From assembly GCA_026261815.1 (NCBI GenBank), contig JAMPIT010000059.1, forward strand, positions 17,594,001-17,658,000: a DNA stretch of 64,000 bases. The letters are read 5' to 3'. The position numbers and the translations under genes were made by a program. Below are positions 1 through 12,800 of this stretch, one piece after another. The notes below the pieces were generated by a model. That model was given only the letters and a program-made list of their open reading frames with translations, made no database searches and had not been told where the DNA came from. How positions within the stretch are numbered: the stretch's first letter is position 1; the number at the start of each line of letters is the position of its first letter. This DNA is from Monarcha castaneiventris obscurior (lineage: Eukaryota; Chordata; Aves; Passeriformes; Monarchidae).

Positions 1-1280
1 CTCATGTCCAACATAAATCTGTCCCAGGTGCAGAATCTGGCATTTCTTGTTAAATTTCATGCCGCACCAGCATTAACTGCTGCTGCTCCTTTGTGTATTG
101 AATAGAGTAATATAATTTATGTATTTAGACCAAAATGTGTGATAGTAAAGTACATGCTTAGAGATATTATCTTTCAATTTCCAATATAATACTAAAAAGC
201 CCTATAGAATGCTATTCATTTATTTGCAAATAAGCCACTTGCTATATGGATTGTTCAGCCTTTCTAACAAAATGTTATCTGTACCTATATCTTGTTGCCC
301 AATGTCTACAGAACAGCTACCAATTCTACTCTACAAATCATCTCAGATACAGACTCGCATGCATACATCATACACTTGGTTGTAAAAATTCCCTTCTACA
401 CCTGCTTTCAAACCTCCTGTAATGGTATATGAATAAAGAACGAGACACTTCCACACCTCAGGTTGACATTTACAAAGCTGTTCACAATTTTTGCTGCTTT
501 GCCAAGGGGCAATGAGGGTTGAACAGCTTTCTGTGTTGTTTCCTTTTTTTTATTTCCTTTTTACTTTCTTTCTAGGCAGCAGATGCTTCATGCACTTGAA
601 CATTCTAGCAGACCTAGCTAATCATAGCAATCATGCCCCAGGGAGGAGTAAAATACTGTTCCTCCACTTAAAATCATTTCTTCATCTGATTCTTGAGAAG
701 GTACTAGTTGCCATTAGAGACTGGAGATTATGGGAAAAGGCTTATAGACAGAAACTACTGCCTGAGCATGCTCTGCAATGGCTCTGTGAGGAAAGGCAAC
801 AAACCCAGACAGGTAAAGATCAGAGCAATCAAACAAAGAAAGCCTACATAATATTCTACCTCAGTGAGGGGGTGAAGGAAGGGGAGCATCTTGAAAGAAA
901 GAAGGTCTATTAAAAAGAAAAAGAAGGCAAGATACAGAAAACATACTGAGAAGAAAAATGATGCATTTGTGTTTGCATTTATAGCTGTATTTGCATACAG
1001 TAGTTCCCCCAGGAAGAGAAAAATGATACTATTTGGTAGGGGGCGGTTGTTGTTTGGTTTTTTTGTGGGGTGATTTATTTTTTCTTTTAAAATTCTGTAG
1101 TAATTTTATACCTAGAATTATGACTAATCTTATTTTGCAGCTGGCCTTTGGGTTTTATTCAGAATTCCTAAAGGTAAACAAACACAGACATAGGGAATAT
1201 CTCTTTCTTTGAACATGTCCTTGTTGATGCAACAAGGAGTGAAAGATGGGATGACTCTATCTCCAACATACAAACGACAT
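1..1280. other. Unique AT-rich sequence, no gene recognised
   Basis: Single-copy-looking AT-rich DNA with no recognisable repeat or exon. A 140-codon plus-strand frame at 491-913 has low-complexity, phenylalanine- and lysine-rich composition and no domain I recognise, so I treat it as chance. The stretch near 1041-1070 is a short G/T-rich low-complexity run. Confidence 0.6.
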
Positions 1281-1746
1281 GGAACTGTTGAAACAAGTCT
1301 AGAGGAGGTCCACAAATTTGATAAGACTGGTGCACCTCCCCTCTGAAGGTAGAGTGAGAATGTTGGGGCTGCTCAGCCAGGAGAACAGAAGATTGTGTGA
1401 AGACCTTGTGGCAACCTTCCAGTATCTGCATGGGGCTTACCAGGAAGCTGGAGAGGGACTCTTCATCAGGAAGTGTAGACATAGGATAGGGGGAAATGGC
1501 TTACAACTGAGAGTAGGTTTAGATTATATATTAGGAAGAAATTTTTTATTCTAAAGGTGATGAGGCACTGGAAGAGGTTGCCCAGATTAGTTGTGGATGC
1601 CCCAACCCAGGCATTGTTCAAAGCCAGGTTGGATAAGGCCTTGAGAACCTGGTCTACTGGAAGGTGTCCCTGCCTATAGCAGGGGGACTTGGGGCTAGAT
1701 GATCTTTAAGGTCCATTCCAACCCCTTAACATCCTATAATTCAATG
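1281..1746 (+). mobile_element. CR1 LINE, 5'-truncated 3' fragment
   Basis: This is the distal end of a CR1 non-LTR retrotransposon in plus orientation. Seen: the block of CR1 that encodes the C-terminal part of the polymerase protein, read at 1318-1554 with pieces such as GLLSQENRRLCEDL and ATFQYLHGAY. It continues with the typical CR1 3' segments 'agaggttgcccag'-like at about 1573, 'gcccaacccaggca' at about 1600, 'ctagatgatctttaaggtcc' ending near 1713, and a decayed ATTCTATG-type tail at about 1730-1746. CR1 inserts by target-primed reverse transcription and is usually 5'-truncated, as here. The frame is broken by stops, so the copy is dead. The 5' boundary is approximate. Confidence 0.93.
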
Positions 1747-3959
1747 ACAAAACATTTTGCCTACAATTCCTAACCCATGATGCCCAATAATAATAATAAC
1801 AACTCATAAACTAAATAAAATATACTGGAGAAGGTATGAAAAAAACTAATTAGAAAAAAAAATTTATGAGCCTTGGTCTTGAACACAGACAGTTCAGAGA
1901 TTTGTAGTGAAACAAGAACATGATGAACAGGTAGATGAGATGAGTTGAGAGATAGATTCTTTCTTTATCTGCCCACTGATAAGAGAGTGTGCATGCTATT
2001 AGTGCAGCCAGTTTGCAGCTTCTAGATTCCCAGTTAAGGAGTGGTTAATCCCCACGTGGGTGGTAATAAAGATAAAGGCTTTTAAAGGACAATGGATGGA
2101 TGTCCATTATTAATTATTATTTCTATTCCTTACACTCTTTCCTGCATCTTCCCAGATGCTGTCAGTTAAAATTCATTCTCAGCAACCTGAAGACCAGCCA
2201 TTGGCTTAATGGAAAAAAGCTGCGCAACAGCAATTGAGTGCAGTTTTTGGGCTGAGTTTTCTAACATATGTGGAGTTTAAAATGCAAAAAAGAAAGATTG
2301 TGAGAGAACCTTATTTTTCCAAAATATTTCTCTTTTTTACCTGCAGCATTAAAATGGGAATCACAAAGTATACCCAAAGCTACTTGCCAGTCAACATGGT
2401 TTCTAAAAAGAAAACAAAAAAACCATTAAGCTTTTGGCCCAGAGTTGATGATTATAATATTATGACTTACTTTATAGGAACAGTTTTTGATCATTCAATG
2501 GCTATATTACTAAGTTGCAAAAAGTAAACTTCAAGCAAGACTCACCTATTGCATACTTTCAATTTGGTGTATTTACATAAATGTCAGCAATTTTCTTATT
2601 CAGCAACACTTTTGGGGTTTTTGTTTTGTTTTGTTTTTGTTTTTTGCAGCAACCAGAAGTTATTTTTAAGAACCAGGAAATGCACTCTCTAAGAAAACAG
2701 AAATTTGCTGAGATTTGCATGCAATTGCAGCTTCATGGTTGATTTATCTTGCAGGGAAAAAAAAAAGCTATCTGGAGGCCAAGTCCAATGGACCAAGCCA
2801 CTCCAAAATCTGACCATTTTGCTGTATTGTCTTGCTGTAATGAAGTGGAACTGGTTGAATTAGGGCACAGAGAGTTGGATAAAAAGAAAATTAAGGCAAA
2901 CCATGGCCTGACATCCCTACAAGGCACACATTCTGATAAGGTAATGAATATTGATAGACTCTTGCTGAGGAACATTTTGGGACTTTCAGACTCCAAAATA
3001 TTGTATTTATTTATTTATTCTGAAAAGACAGGAAGACAGAAGGCTTTTGTTTCTTTGTTAAATCTGAATGAGAACAGGATAGCTACTAAGCACTTGCAAG
3101 TATCTATTTGATTTTTCTAAGAGTTTTGGGTGAGGCCAATTATGATGGAACTAATAGTGGATGGCAGCATTTTGAATTTTAATTGCTACTACTAATGCAG
3201 TTTATGTAAACTTCCTGGAATCCTGGAAAGTATTTTGATCTGAATTACTGTAATCACTGTTCTGATTCCTTATCTCATTATAAAGAAGCCCTCAGAGAAA
3301 TATTTGGCCCTATGCCTTTAGATTGTAGTTCTTTCAAACACAGCCACAAATGCATCTTCTTGCTCAGTTGTCATTCATGAATGTTTTGTTTCAGTTTATT
3401 GAGGTGGTATTTTACCATCTTAACTTAAGTAATGGACATTGTTGTATTTGTTTCTTTGAAGCAAAAAAAAAAAGGTTTAACACCAGCAACAAGAATTCTT
3501 GTGGAAAAGAAAAAATATATCTTAAAATGGAAAATTAGAATAAAAGTAAATTTCAAAAGTGATTTTACTGGCAATAGAGCAGAGGAACTGAAGGCAAATG
3601 AATGTGAGCAGAGGAGCAAAAGGTAAATGAATGTAAGCATCATGTTAGCAATGATCTATTGGAAGACATGATTAAAGGAGTCTCCAGAGAGAGATAGCTT
3701 ACATATATAATTTTATACCCCTAAAGATAAAAATACAATAATACTGGGTGGTCTTTGTTCTTTTAATTTTCTATATATATTTCATGGTTGTATGGATTAC
3801 GCTGAAGCTGAAGTACATGTTTATGTTTTACAAGTTTTCGTCCCTTATAATGTGGTTTAAATTCCTTGGCTAATTCTTTTGTTTTGTTGTTGGCTGTTCT
3901 TTTGTATTTATGCATTGGTACAAAAATATTCATTAGTATCAGGACAACAGCTATCCTTG
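1747..3959. other. Unique sequence with one candidate exon-like block
   Basis: AT-rich DNA without recognised repeats. It holds a T/G-rich low-complexity run at 2612-2647 and an open 186-bp block at 2755-2940 with splice-like flanks, listed separately. Nothing else can be assigned. Confidence 0.5.
2755..2940 (+). other. Candidate exon-like open block, no homology recognised
   Basis: Seen: a polypyrimidine-type acceptor (tgatttatcttgcag) ends at 2754 and a donor (aag followed by gtaatg) begins at 2941. The 186 bases between them are open in phase 0 for exactly 62 codons. The peptide starts GKKKAIWRPSP and ends QGTHSDK; it contains no domain or motif I recognise and is rich in lysine and charged residues. 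The frame continues open past the donor to 3111. It could be a lineage-specific or non-coding exon, an eroded pseudoexon, or simple chance, which is quite likely because such pairs occur by chance in long non-coding DNA. Confidence 0.15.
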
Positions 3960-4301
3960 AACAAAACTAAATCACTTTCTCTCTACTTTCCCACCCCTTC
4001 TTCCTCCCAGAATCAGCTTCACTCTTTCAATCCCAGCTATTCCACCTCCCACCTCGCCCCCTCCACCCTCAGTAGCTCACATGGATGTGAAATGGGAGCT
4101 GTGATCACCTGTTCATCTCTTCTGCTCCATCCTCCTCCCACTTTTCCCCTGCTCCAGTGTGAGCTCTTTCCAAAGCCTGCGGCTTCCTTTAAAGCAAATC
4201 TACCTTTTCATGTGTGGGGTCCTCCACAGGTTGCGCTGTGGATATCTGCTCAAACATGGTCCTCTCCATGAGCTGCAGGGAAATACCTGCTTCACAGGTA
4301 A
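3960..4301 (-). mobile_element. Eroded avian ERV-type LTR relic
   Basis: A pyrimidine-rich, GC-richer island. Its right half carries 'ggtcctccacaggttgcg', then a 'tggatatctgctc' block, then 'tggtcctctccatgagctgc' and 'agggaaatacctgcttcac'. These are the same repeating phrases (cc-atggg-ctgcagg-tctgctcc) found in the larger LTR at 57828-58960, in the same left-to-right order. By analogy with that element and its neighbour the transcriptional sense is probably minus. Ends are lost and no target-site duplication is visible. The 130-codon frame at 3879-4271 runs through it and is not a gene. The family name cannot be given from sequence alone. Confidence 0.55.
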
Positions 4302-7300
4302 AAAGGCTGAAATCTATAAGACACAAAACAAGATTCTCAGATGTTATGGAACAGTACATCTCCATCATCTTAATCAAATCTATGATAACTTAGCTGAATT
4401 ATGTTTTGGCTTGAGGTATTCTAAGTTTTGGATTGTCAGAGTTGGTTCTGCCCTGTCAGAGGTATTTAACTAGTTAAAACTTTCTGCAGTGGAGTGAAAT
4501 GTTAGACCAGTCTTAGCACAGAAACAATTCAGGGAATTGTTCATATTGCTTCAGGGAATAACAGGATACTGTGCTTTCCTAGTTTTACTGTGAGACTACA
4601 TGTGCTCATTTCATGTTAAAACAGGTAGGTATCATATGGTTTACAATAATTTAGGAATCTGACACAAGAAAATTCTTACTAAACTCTATGAGTATGACGA
4701 GTACGATGGAACTTTGAGTTTTGTCATGTACTGTTGCCTAACCAGTCCCAGAGCAACACAAGAATGTATTTGCTGCTCTCAAAAGGCAAGTGAGGAGCCA
4801 CTAATGATAAATTTATACTCTCTCTTCGCCTTTGTGTGAGGGGAAGCAAACAAAAGAAACACACAAGCACAAGGATTCAGTCTCGCTTTACACATCCACA
4901 GCCCCTAAAGCCTTCCACTGCATCATTTTGCTATGAAGCAGATGCCACAAAAAACCGTAAGTCTTGCTAGATGTCAGACAACATGGAGCAATGGGAAACT
5001 ATGGAATGGTGATAGTCATCTTTACATTTGTCTTCACAATATATGTTGATAACTCAGTTCAGTTATTAAGACATAAACTCATAACGAGGAAGCACACCAG
5101 CATTTGACATTATTTAAAGGTAACAGTTACACAACAACAAAAAGCTATTTTAATATCTCAACAAACACATTGTGGTCGATCATTCTCTAGGGTGTGCCTA
5201 TATAAAGTGTTTATCTTCTCTGATTCCTGATTTTAGGGAGCCCAGCACCAAAACAACTTTTTACACATTGTTTCTGTGTCAAATTGTTGCTTTCCATACT
5301 TAATGTAAAAAAAAAAAAAAAAAAAAAATTGCCAAGTTTTTATTTTCTTCCAGAGGAAACATATGAGAAAGACAGGCACATTAACCTACAAATGTTACTA
5401 CAGTTCCATATTGAGCTGCTTCTGGGGGATATTATCTGTTGTACCTTGGGTATTATTGAGCAAACAAAACCTCTTTTGCATGCACATTTCCATTTGGCAT
5501 TTCCTCTGTTATGTAATTAATTTTTAGATTAAAAAATATTTTACCTAGCATACTTATCGCTGTCTAACACAGAAATAATAAGGAGCTGGCATCTGAGTTT
5601 AGTTAATGTAGTCAAGTTTCTTGGGAAATACATTTTGTGAAATTTTTTCTCTGAAACCATGTTTATCACCTTTGGTCCAAGAGTTGAGGAATGGTAGAAA
5701 GAAAATATTAAGAGTATTTCAAATGCATACATGAACATGTCTAGTTCTACTTTTTTTCCTCACTGAACCTCTTTTCAAAAGAAAGAGAACACTTACTGAA
5801 ATAACTGTGTCACTACAAACATATCTGAATCCTTTATACCTGTCCTTTGTAGTAGGTAGACAGTGTGGAGGTAAGAGGAAGGGAACAAATCTACGAACCT
5901 ATAAAAGCCAACAACAAATTTAAAAGCTTACAACATTAAAGGACAAGAATTAAGGATCACATTTCCCAGGAATTTTTTTGTTCATTGTACATTTCAATGC
6001 CTTTATAAGCTAAAACTTGTTCCTTTTAAAAGAGAGGCTTCTATAATCAGTAACACGATGGATTCGTAATTTGCCTTTCAATCAGTTATACACGGTGCCT
6101 TCAAGAAAGGTGCTCCTTCATTTAAGTAGTCACCTGTGTTCTTTGTGAAATGTGTTTACTCATAAATATGTAATCCACTGGTGCACTGTGCTATGTATCT
6201 CTCTCAAGCACCTGGTCCACCAAGATAACCACTTATTTCTGTTACCATCTGTGATAATTGTGACAGTAGAGCTTTAGTGGAAGAGATTTATGCTGTAAAG
6301 CTGAAGGTCCAGTGTTCAGATGTAGACAGTGATGACTGAGAAGAGGCATAATTCTATTTGTATAAGCCCCAAACCAACAAAAAAGGAGGTATGCATTTAA
6401 ATCTGAGGCAATGTATAAAAAAAAAAAAACCAGCTGTTAAAAATATGTAATTAGGAGTATGAAAATATAAATCACAAATATTAGAAACAGGGTTATGCTC
6501 ATTAAATTAATTCTGTCCCATTCTATTATGATGCCGTTTTACTTCACAAAAGCTAATAATATTCTTTTTCTAAAACAGCAGTGTCTAATGTAGATTACAC
6601 TCATACCATAAAAAAAATATAAAAGCCACTGACATTTTTTTTTCTTAAGAAAGATAGTCCCAAAGATGATCTTTGCATTCATTTGGGACTCTATGGGTTC
6701 TTAATTATTCTGTTTAGCAAACATCCAGGTGCTCTTGCAGCCTATTTATGCTACTCTGTGCATGTGTAAGCTTCTCTGACAAATAAACAAATGTACCAAC
6801 TAGTTCTTTTCATACACAGCATACTAATAAGCTATGAATCAACAGATCTCACCTAAATCAAATTGCAAATGATCAGTGGCACCACACGTTTTACATCAGC
6901 ATTCAATACAATCAATGTATTTTTCAGTCATTTTTTAATATTCCATAATTGTATATGAGCAATAGTTTTGTTGGGTCTTTTCAACCATTGCACTTATTTT
7001 TAGCTACATTAAATGTTGAACCTTCTTACATGTCTATAACCCAGTAGCTAGCAGGTGACTGCTTACCACAAGGAAGTAGAATAGTTTGGAGTAGCTTGAT
7101 CAATATACAAAAATATAGCTCTTTTTCCTTCTGTGATGTTTGCTAAATAATTTCAAAATTGCAGTAAAGTCCATGTAGGAATACAAAATTTATTAAGAAC
7201 TAGACAATACTAGTTAAGTCAAACACCATTTTGTGGTGTTAGTCAGGATAGACACAAGCAGCTCTGATGAATTGTTTGATACATGTGATAAATTTTAGAT

Positions 7301-7660
7301 TAATCTCATACTTTCTTTTCTAAGCATTATCTCCTTTTCTTGAGATAGCTAAGCAACTGTTTTGTTTATCATCCCAGTTAATGCTGATAATTCTGAGGAT
7401 TTGTGGCCAAAGGAACAGATGATAAAATGAAAACAACTAATTTCTTTGAACTACCAGTTCTATAACCAGCAGACATGTATGAGTGAACCTAAAGCTTTCC
7501 AAAATCTGTTTGCAAATTTTCTAAGCCACTACAACAGAAACTTCTGAAGACTGCTAAAGATTGGAAAAGTCTGCTTCCTGAGGGACTGACACAGAGTTTA
7601 AAAAATACTCCAGTTAAGCCTTCATTCCTCACTGTAAAGTTTTTGTGGGTGGAAATGTAT
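4302..7660. other. Unique AT-rich sequence
   Basis: No repeat family, RNA gene or exon recognised in about 3.3 kb. The only notable simple sequence is a 22-base poly(A) run at 5307-5328. It has no upstream AATAAA and no recognisable parent sequence, so I do not call a processed pseudogene. Confidence 0.55.
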
Positions 7661-7808
7661 AAACACACACACACACAAAAAACAAACCCAACACCAAAAC
7701 CAGAATCAACACCAATCAACAAAAAAACCCCAACAAAACAAAACAAAACAAAAAAACCTAAAAAACCCTAAAAAAACCCACCAAAAAAAAACAAACCAAA
7801 AACCCCCC
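7661..7808. repeat. A/C-rich low-complexity tract
   Basis: The plus strand is almost entirely A and C for about 150 bases. It starts with a short (CA)n run, passes through irregular aaac, aaaacc and aaccc units and ends in eight C. G and T are nearly absent after the first few bases. The open minus-strand frame across it (7489-7746) reflects this bias and is not a gene. Confidence 0.85.
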
Positions 7809-8018
7809 CCTCAACCTGTCAGGATTATCCCTTACTGCCCCTTACCATGTCATCTCCACTGGGAAAGTATATGAATCAGGAAAAAGAAGAGAAGATGTAA
7901 TATTGAAGCTGAAACTCTGAGAGTGAAAGAATAGCAGAAAATTATCTGAAAAATACTCACAAAGTAGCTGCATTCTAAAAGACTACCCAGTGGACGCTGG
8001 TCCCAAAGGAAAGAGTGA
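7809..8018. other. Unique sequence between low-complexity tract and CR1 relic
   Basis: No feature recognised. Confidence 0.4.
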
Positions 8019-8126
8019 ATGTGTCCTGGTCTAGTGGAAGGTGCCCTTGCCCATGGTCAGATCCTCTGTGAGGTCCCTTTTAAACCAAACCACTCAAGAA
8101 TTGTACAATTCCCTGATTCTGTGAAA
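8019..8126 (+). mobile_element. CR1 3'-end relic
   Basis: A short CR1 tail in plus orientation. Seen in order: 'cctggtctagtggaaggtgc' with 'ccttgcccatgg', then 'aggtcccttttaaaccaaac' and a terminal 'ctgattctgtga'. These correspond to the last roughly 100 bases of the CR1 3' untranslated region, including the ATTCTGTGA terminus. Everything upstream is missing, so this is either a strongly 5'-truncated insertion or an eroded one. Confidence 0.8.
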
Positions 8127-9740
8127 GATGTTTTACATGAAGAAGTGAATGCAAATCTACAGTCCCTGACAGAGGGAGTCCTTGTTTGTGAGAAACTAGT
8201 GTAAAATTTGAAAGGTATTAAAAAATCAGAAGTGATTAAACATATTCTTTCCAGTAGGACTATATTTGGGTTATTCCAATACAGCAAACAATTTGCACGT
8301 GCAAATATGTGCATGGAGAAGCAAGGTGTCATACCTTCAGAGGCCACAGGGAGCACAGCTCCACTCTTCAGATAGGGGAGGGCTGTGTGCTGAGCACACA
8401 GGATGCACAAATATATTGAAGCTGTTGGGTCCTGGATCTCTCCCACTCCTGGGTGTTGGGCTCCCTGGGCACAGGACCAATTTAGGTTTTTTATTCTTTT
8501 TTTTTCTAACAGATAATGACATGGACAATTTTTCATAATTTCCTTGGCTCATTGATCTATTTATTTGCAGAAGTGTAACTTAGTTAGAAAGGATTATTAA
8601 GACTATGACACATTCACAGAGGAAGAAAAGATAATTGGCCATAATGGCTGTAACATTTGGTTTCTACTTGGCAAAGCATAGACAGTGCTGTCTTCAGACA
8701 ACTGGCCCCAGATGGACAGCTTTTTGGAGAAGGAAAACATCGTGGTGGGTGGACAAAGCAACACTTGTTGGATAATTGTCTTTCTGGGTAAGGCATTCCT
8801 TTTTCAGTGGAGGGAGGGCTGTGCTTCAATTCTCTGCTCTAAACTACAGAGGTCAGATATTTAAATATGTCCCATGGTCTAAGTGATTTCCGTAACAGTT
8901 GGTTTGGGGGAAGTAAGGAGGAAGGAAAGCTGCCTCCTGTTAGTTTCTGACTGACAAGTGAATATTCCTTTAAAACACTGGTTTTGTTTCTACATTTTCC
9001 CATAATTTTAAAAAAATCACACAAAAATAGAAATGGTTTAATTTTTAAACAAATTAAGTATGTCTTGATTCAAACCAAATGCTTAACTTCAGTGAAAACA
9101 ATTGCAAAACTTGATTTGAGATGATGGAAACCTAGTAATTTATCCGTTCTTCAATTTCCTGGTCTTGCCATTGAATTGAGAAAACACAGACATATGCACA
9201 CATATAAACTCTTCCTTGAGAAGACGTAAACTAGAATCTAGCAGTGCTCAACAATAGATAAGGGTTTCTAAAGACTATGGCATGCCAGCTGCATATGTTC
9301 CATTTCTATACCTTTCAGTGCAAACAAAGCAAAGCACAGTAATTTTCTATCCTAAACATGCCTGTGTATCTTAGTAAAACTTGAGCAGATAACCCTTATT
9401 ACTGACTCAAGGAATCACTGATTACAGCAAATATCAGAAAAAGGAAATAGGAAAAAAACCCAGCAGTCATTATTAATGGTATAGTTTTTACATTTAAAAA
9501 CATACAAAAATTTTAAGGACCTTATATTTTATTTTTTTATCTGTTTGGATGAAAGGCACCCTGTGTTACCAAACTTGAACTCTTTTGAAGTGCAAAGAAG
9601 GCATAAATCTTGGACAGATTACTTATTTACAGCTCACAGATCCCTGAGTGTATGAGTACAGGTACTGTCTGAAACTAGAATTCTCCTTTACTTTCGTAAT
9701 TATCTTCTGAAACAGATTATGCTACACCAAGAGCTAGCTA
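8127..9740. other. Unique sequence with a GC-richer patch and a perfect palindrome
   Basis: Mostly unique. A GC-richer patch at about 8330-8480 is unassigned and might be a degraded retroelement. A perfect 16-base palindrome lies at 8291-8306 (ATTTGCACGTGCAAAT) and is discussed as a finding. No exon recognised. Confidence 0.45.
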
Positions 9741-9767
9741 GCTTTCTTTCTTTCTTTCTTTCTTTCT

Positions 9768-9815
<48 letters not shown>

Positions 9816-9835
9816 TCCTTCTTTTTCTTTCCTTC
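9741..9835. repeat. (CTTT)n microsatellite
   Basis: A pyrimidine-only run of CTTT units. One unit is shortened by a base near 9768-9770 and the 3' edge degrades into cctt/cttttt variants. On the minus strand it reads GAAA/AAAG, which gives lysine/glutamate-rich open frames (9700-9992) that are not genes. Confidence 0.97.
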
Positions 9836-12800
9836 TGCCTGCTTTCCTGCCTTCTTCCCTTTTTAATGGCACAGTGAAAAAAACCCAATATAACAAATTA
9901 ATGATCAATTTCAACACTGAAATATTTTTATCAGAGATTATTGGCAGCAAGAAGTAATGAAGGAAAAGGAAAAGTGAAGATAGTACTAGCAAGAGATTAT
10001 TTTTCTGCCACTTTCAGAAAATACTTCATTATTACTGGTGGAGCATGTTTTTCAGAAGATATGCCAGCATACTAAGGACTAGTTTCAATGGCTTTTACGA
10101 GTCCTGGTGTCTAAGACAGTGAAGATCTTTATTTACCCTCTGTGGAGGCTTTTTTAGCATATTGCAGGAACAACAAAGAAAAGTGTCTGGGAAACGTTCA
10201 CTTCTTATATAATAATTGAAATCTCACAGAAGAATGGAAGGTTAGTCATGGAAGATACTGATCTTGAGGTAGAATTCTGTAAGTGGCATGGACTCCAACA
10301 TGAGACCTGCATTGTGTAGGAGCTATTCATAGTGATTCTATTTTTGTCTTTCACAGAAGTATAGATAATTCCATAATTTCATCTGGATTTAATCAAATAG
10401 ATATATTAACTTATATTGCATATGGCTGATTGGCTCAGGAGGTAAGACTTGTAAAAAGTACAATTTTTCACATTTGTCCTTCTTTTGGAGTGGCAATCAT
10501 ACTCAAAGTAAGACAAAAGGTGCATGGTCAATGCTAATCAGAAGCAGCATTAATACCAGCAGGTTCTGGTATAAGTGCTCCTTTATACATTATTTAATCA
10601 AAGATTTATGCTACAACATTTTCTCTTGCAGGATTACCAGTAGCTGGTTTTCTTTAATTACAGAATAATTATGATCTGAAAATCCCCAGTCATATATTTC
10701 CCTCCAACCCTTTTAAACTACCATAGAATATGGGTTTGGCTTCCTTTTTTTTTTTTCTAAATCACAACAGGTGCTTTTTGATAAGTCAAAATTACTTTTC
10801 TCATATCTGGAGCCAGAATCATAAAATCCATGCACTAGCTTTGGAGTTTTAAAAATTAGTTATTATAGACTTGAAGAATTAGGGAGAGAAAAATGAAGCA
10901 TACACACACAAAAAAAAGTGCTCTCACAGCCCTGGCTGATATGAAAAATTATGATACTTCAGATAACCATATTTAGGCAGGATTCATAGAAGAACTCAGA
11001 AACCCAAGTATCATCAAACTGTCTTCGTAGATTCTCCTGTTAAATAAACAGAATTTTTCAATCACCTACAACACATAGGAAATACTGCTACTTATCAAAT
11101 AGTTCACAGGAATCTGTACCTTTCAAGGCATGACCAGAACTGCCTAGGCTGATTGCTGCACACAAACTGGGCATTCCTCTCATACTCAAGAGCCAGAAGA
11201 CTTTTAAGAGAAAAATTCATAATCACACATGTACAACGTTTTCCCATGGAGTGGGAGGTGTCAGTGAAAATTGCAGTGCTTTGAAATTGCCTCACCAAGG
11301 ATTCAGATAGCTCCTCCAACTTGTGCATTTGGCAAGAATTAAACCATGAAATGTGAACCTTCACAAGTATTCTTTGACCTACTGAATATTTATTATGCTA
11401 GAAAACAGAATAATTTAAAGGGATAATTCTGTTCCACCAAAACCTTTGCATTCTGACAGAGCATTTACCTTGGAGGAAAAAGAAATCTAAAATTCTCTCA
11501 GAAAATTTAATCCAGTTCTGTCCCACTTGGGTGACTACTCTTACAGCTGTATTACAGCATCAAAGGAGACAGAAGCATTGCCTTTCATTTCTGTATGATT
11601 CTAATAAAAATTCTGTTGCTTACTTGTGGAGCTGCCAGAGCAGATAACCCACGGGGAGCTGCACAAACAAAAGGCTAAACACCTATGTCAGGACAAGGGA
11701 TGGTTCTCTAAGTTTACTCCCCTTCTTCTCATTTCTTATTTGACTAGACATACGGGCAGGATCCATATTTCTTTTATAAAGACAACCTTCTACAAGGAAT
11801 AGGTCAGATAAAACACTACAAGGAGAAGAAAGTGATTCTTCCCTTGGGACACAGACATTAAAGATAACACTTGATGAAGTAGACACAGAAGGGATTGTCA
11901 TAGTGAGACAGTGAGGAGCAGGGAATAGGCAGCTAGGTCTCAAAGGAGACTAAAGCTGTGTAGGAATTAAAAGGAACAGCATAAGGCTTATTGAAACCTT
12001 GAAAGCTACTGAGCATACTGAAACCTGCCTGCAAGGTTTTCAGGAGAAAGGAGAGATTTTCTCACATAAACTGCTTATATTTCTAGTCTCTCTGACCAGT
12101 GAGTGGATTTTCTAGCATTAAAAACATGACTTTTTTTTTTTTACAGTCTGCTGAAAACTGATTTTTGCCTAACCCTCTTTTTTGTCTTTTTTAATCTACT
12201 CTGAGGAATACATAAATGTAGACAAAGCCAGCTCCCTGCTCTGAATGACACAGGAGTCTATCAGACATATCTATGATAGCTCTTCACCTAGAATGCTGTG
12301 GTTTCCTCTTCCATTCTAATTTTCATGTATTTTTTAGCAGGTCTTGACACCTCATTTGATGTTTGTATTTCTCTAGGCAAGAAAATGTGGGATAAATACA
12401 CTACTAATACACAGGTGAATCACCTTACAACTACTGTGGTTTAAGTTAAATGAGGTTTAACTCATAGAGGGAGCAGACATTGGCAAGGAAGCCATCATTT
12501 ATGGTAGAAAGCTCCACAAATGGTCAGATACTGATTTTGCCCTGAGTGCTTTAGTTAATGGATATGATATGCCACTTTTGTTTCTGTTACGTAGTCTCTG
12601 ATACCACAAAAATTCCTTTTGGCTTTGGGGTCATTTTTTGCATTAAATGTTGCTCAACATGATACTGTAAAATGAATGTCCAACTTCCTGAATACAATTA
12701 ATATTTAATAAAATGGATGCAAATTCTCTCTGATTGTTATTCAGAAGTACAATGGTCACAATCCTCTGACACTTACAATATCTATACAAAATCCACTGGA

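Noticed and set aside
491..913. 140-codon plus-strand frame
   Set aside because: It has low-complexity composition, no domain, and no exon-like flanks. It fits chance expectation in non-coding DNA.
5200..5328. Processed pseudogene ending in poly(A)
   Set aside because: There is a 22-base A run, but no AATAAA before it and no recognisable exon-derived sequence upstream.
9700..9992. Lysine/glutamate/arginine-rich minus-strand frames
   Set aside because: Produced by the CTTT microsatellite read on the opposite strand.
10680..10745. Possible CR1 3' end (ccctccaaccc and ccatagaatatgggtttgg)
   Set aside because: The similarity covers only short separate words in conflicting orientations, and no further CR1 sequence adjoins.
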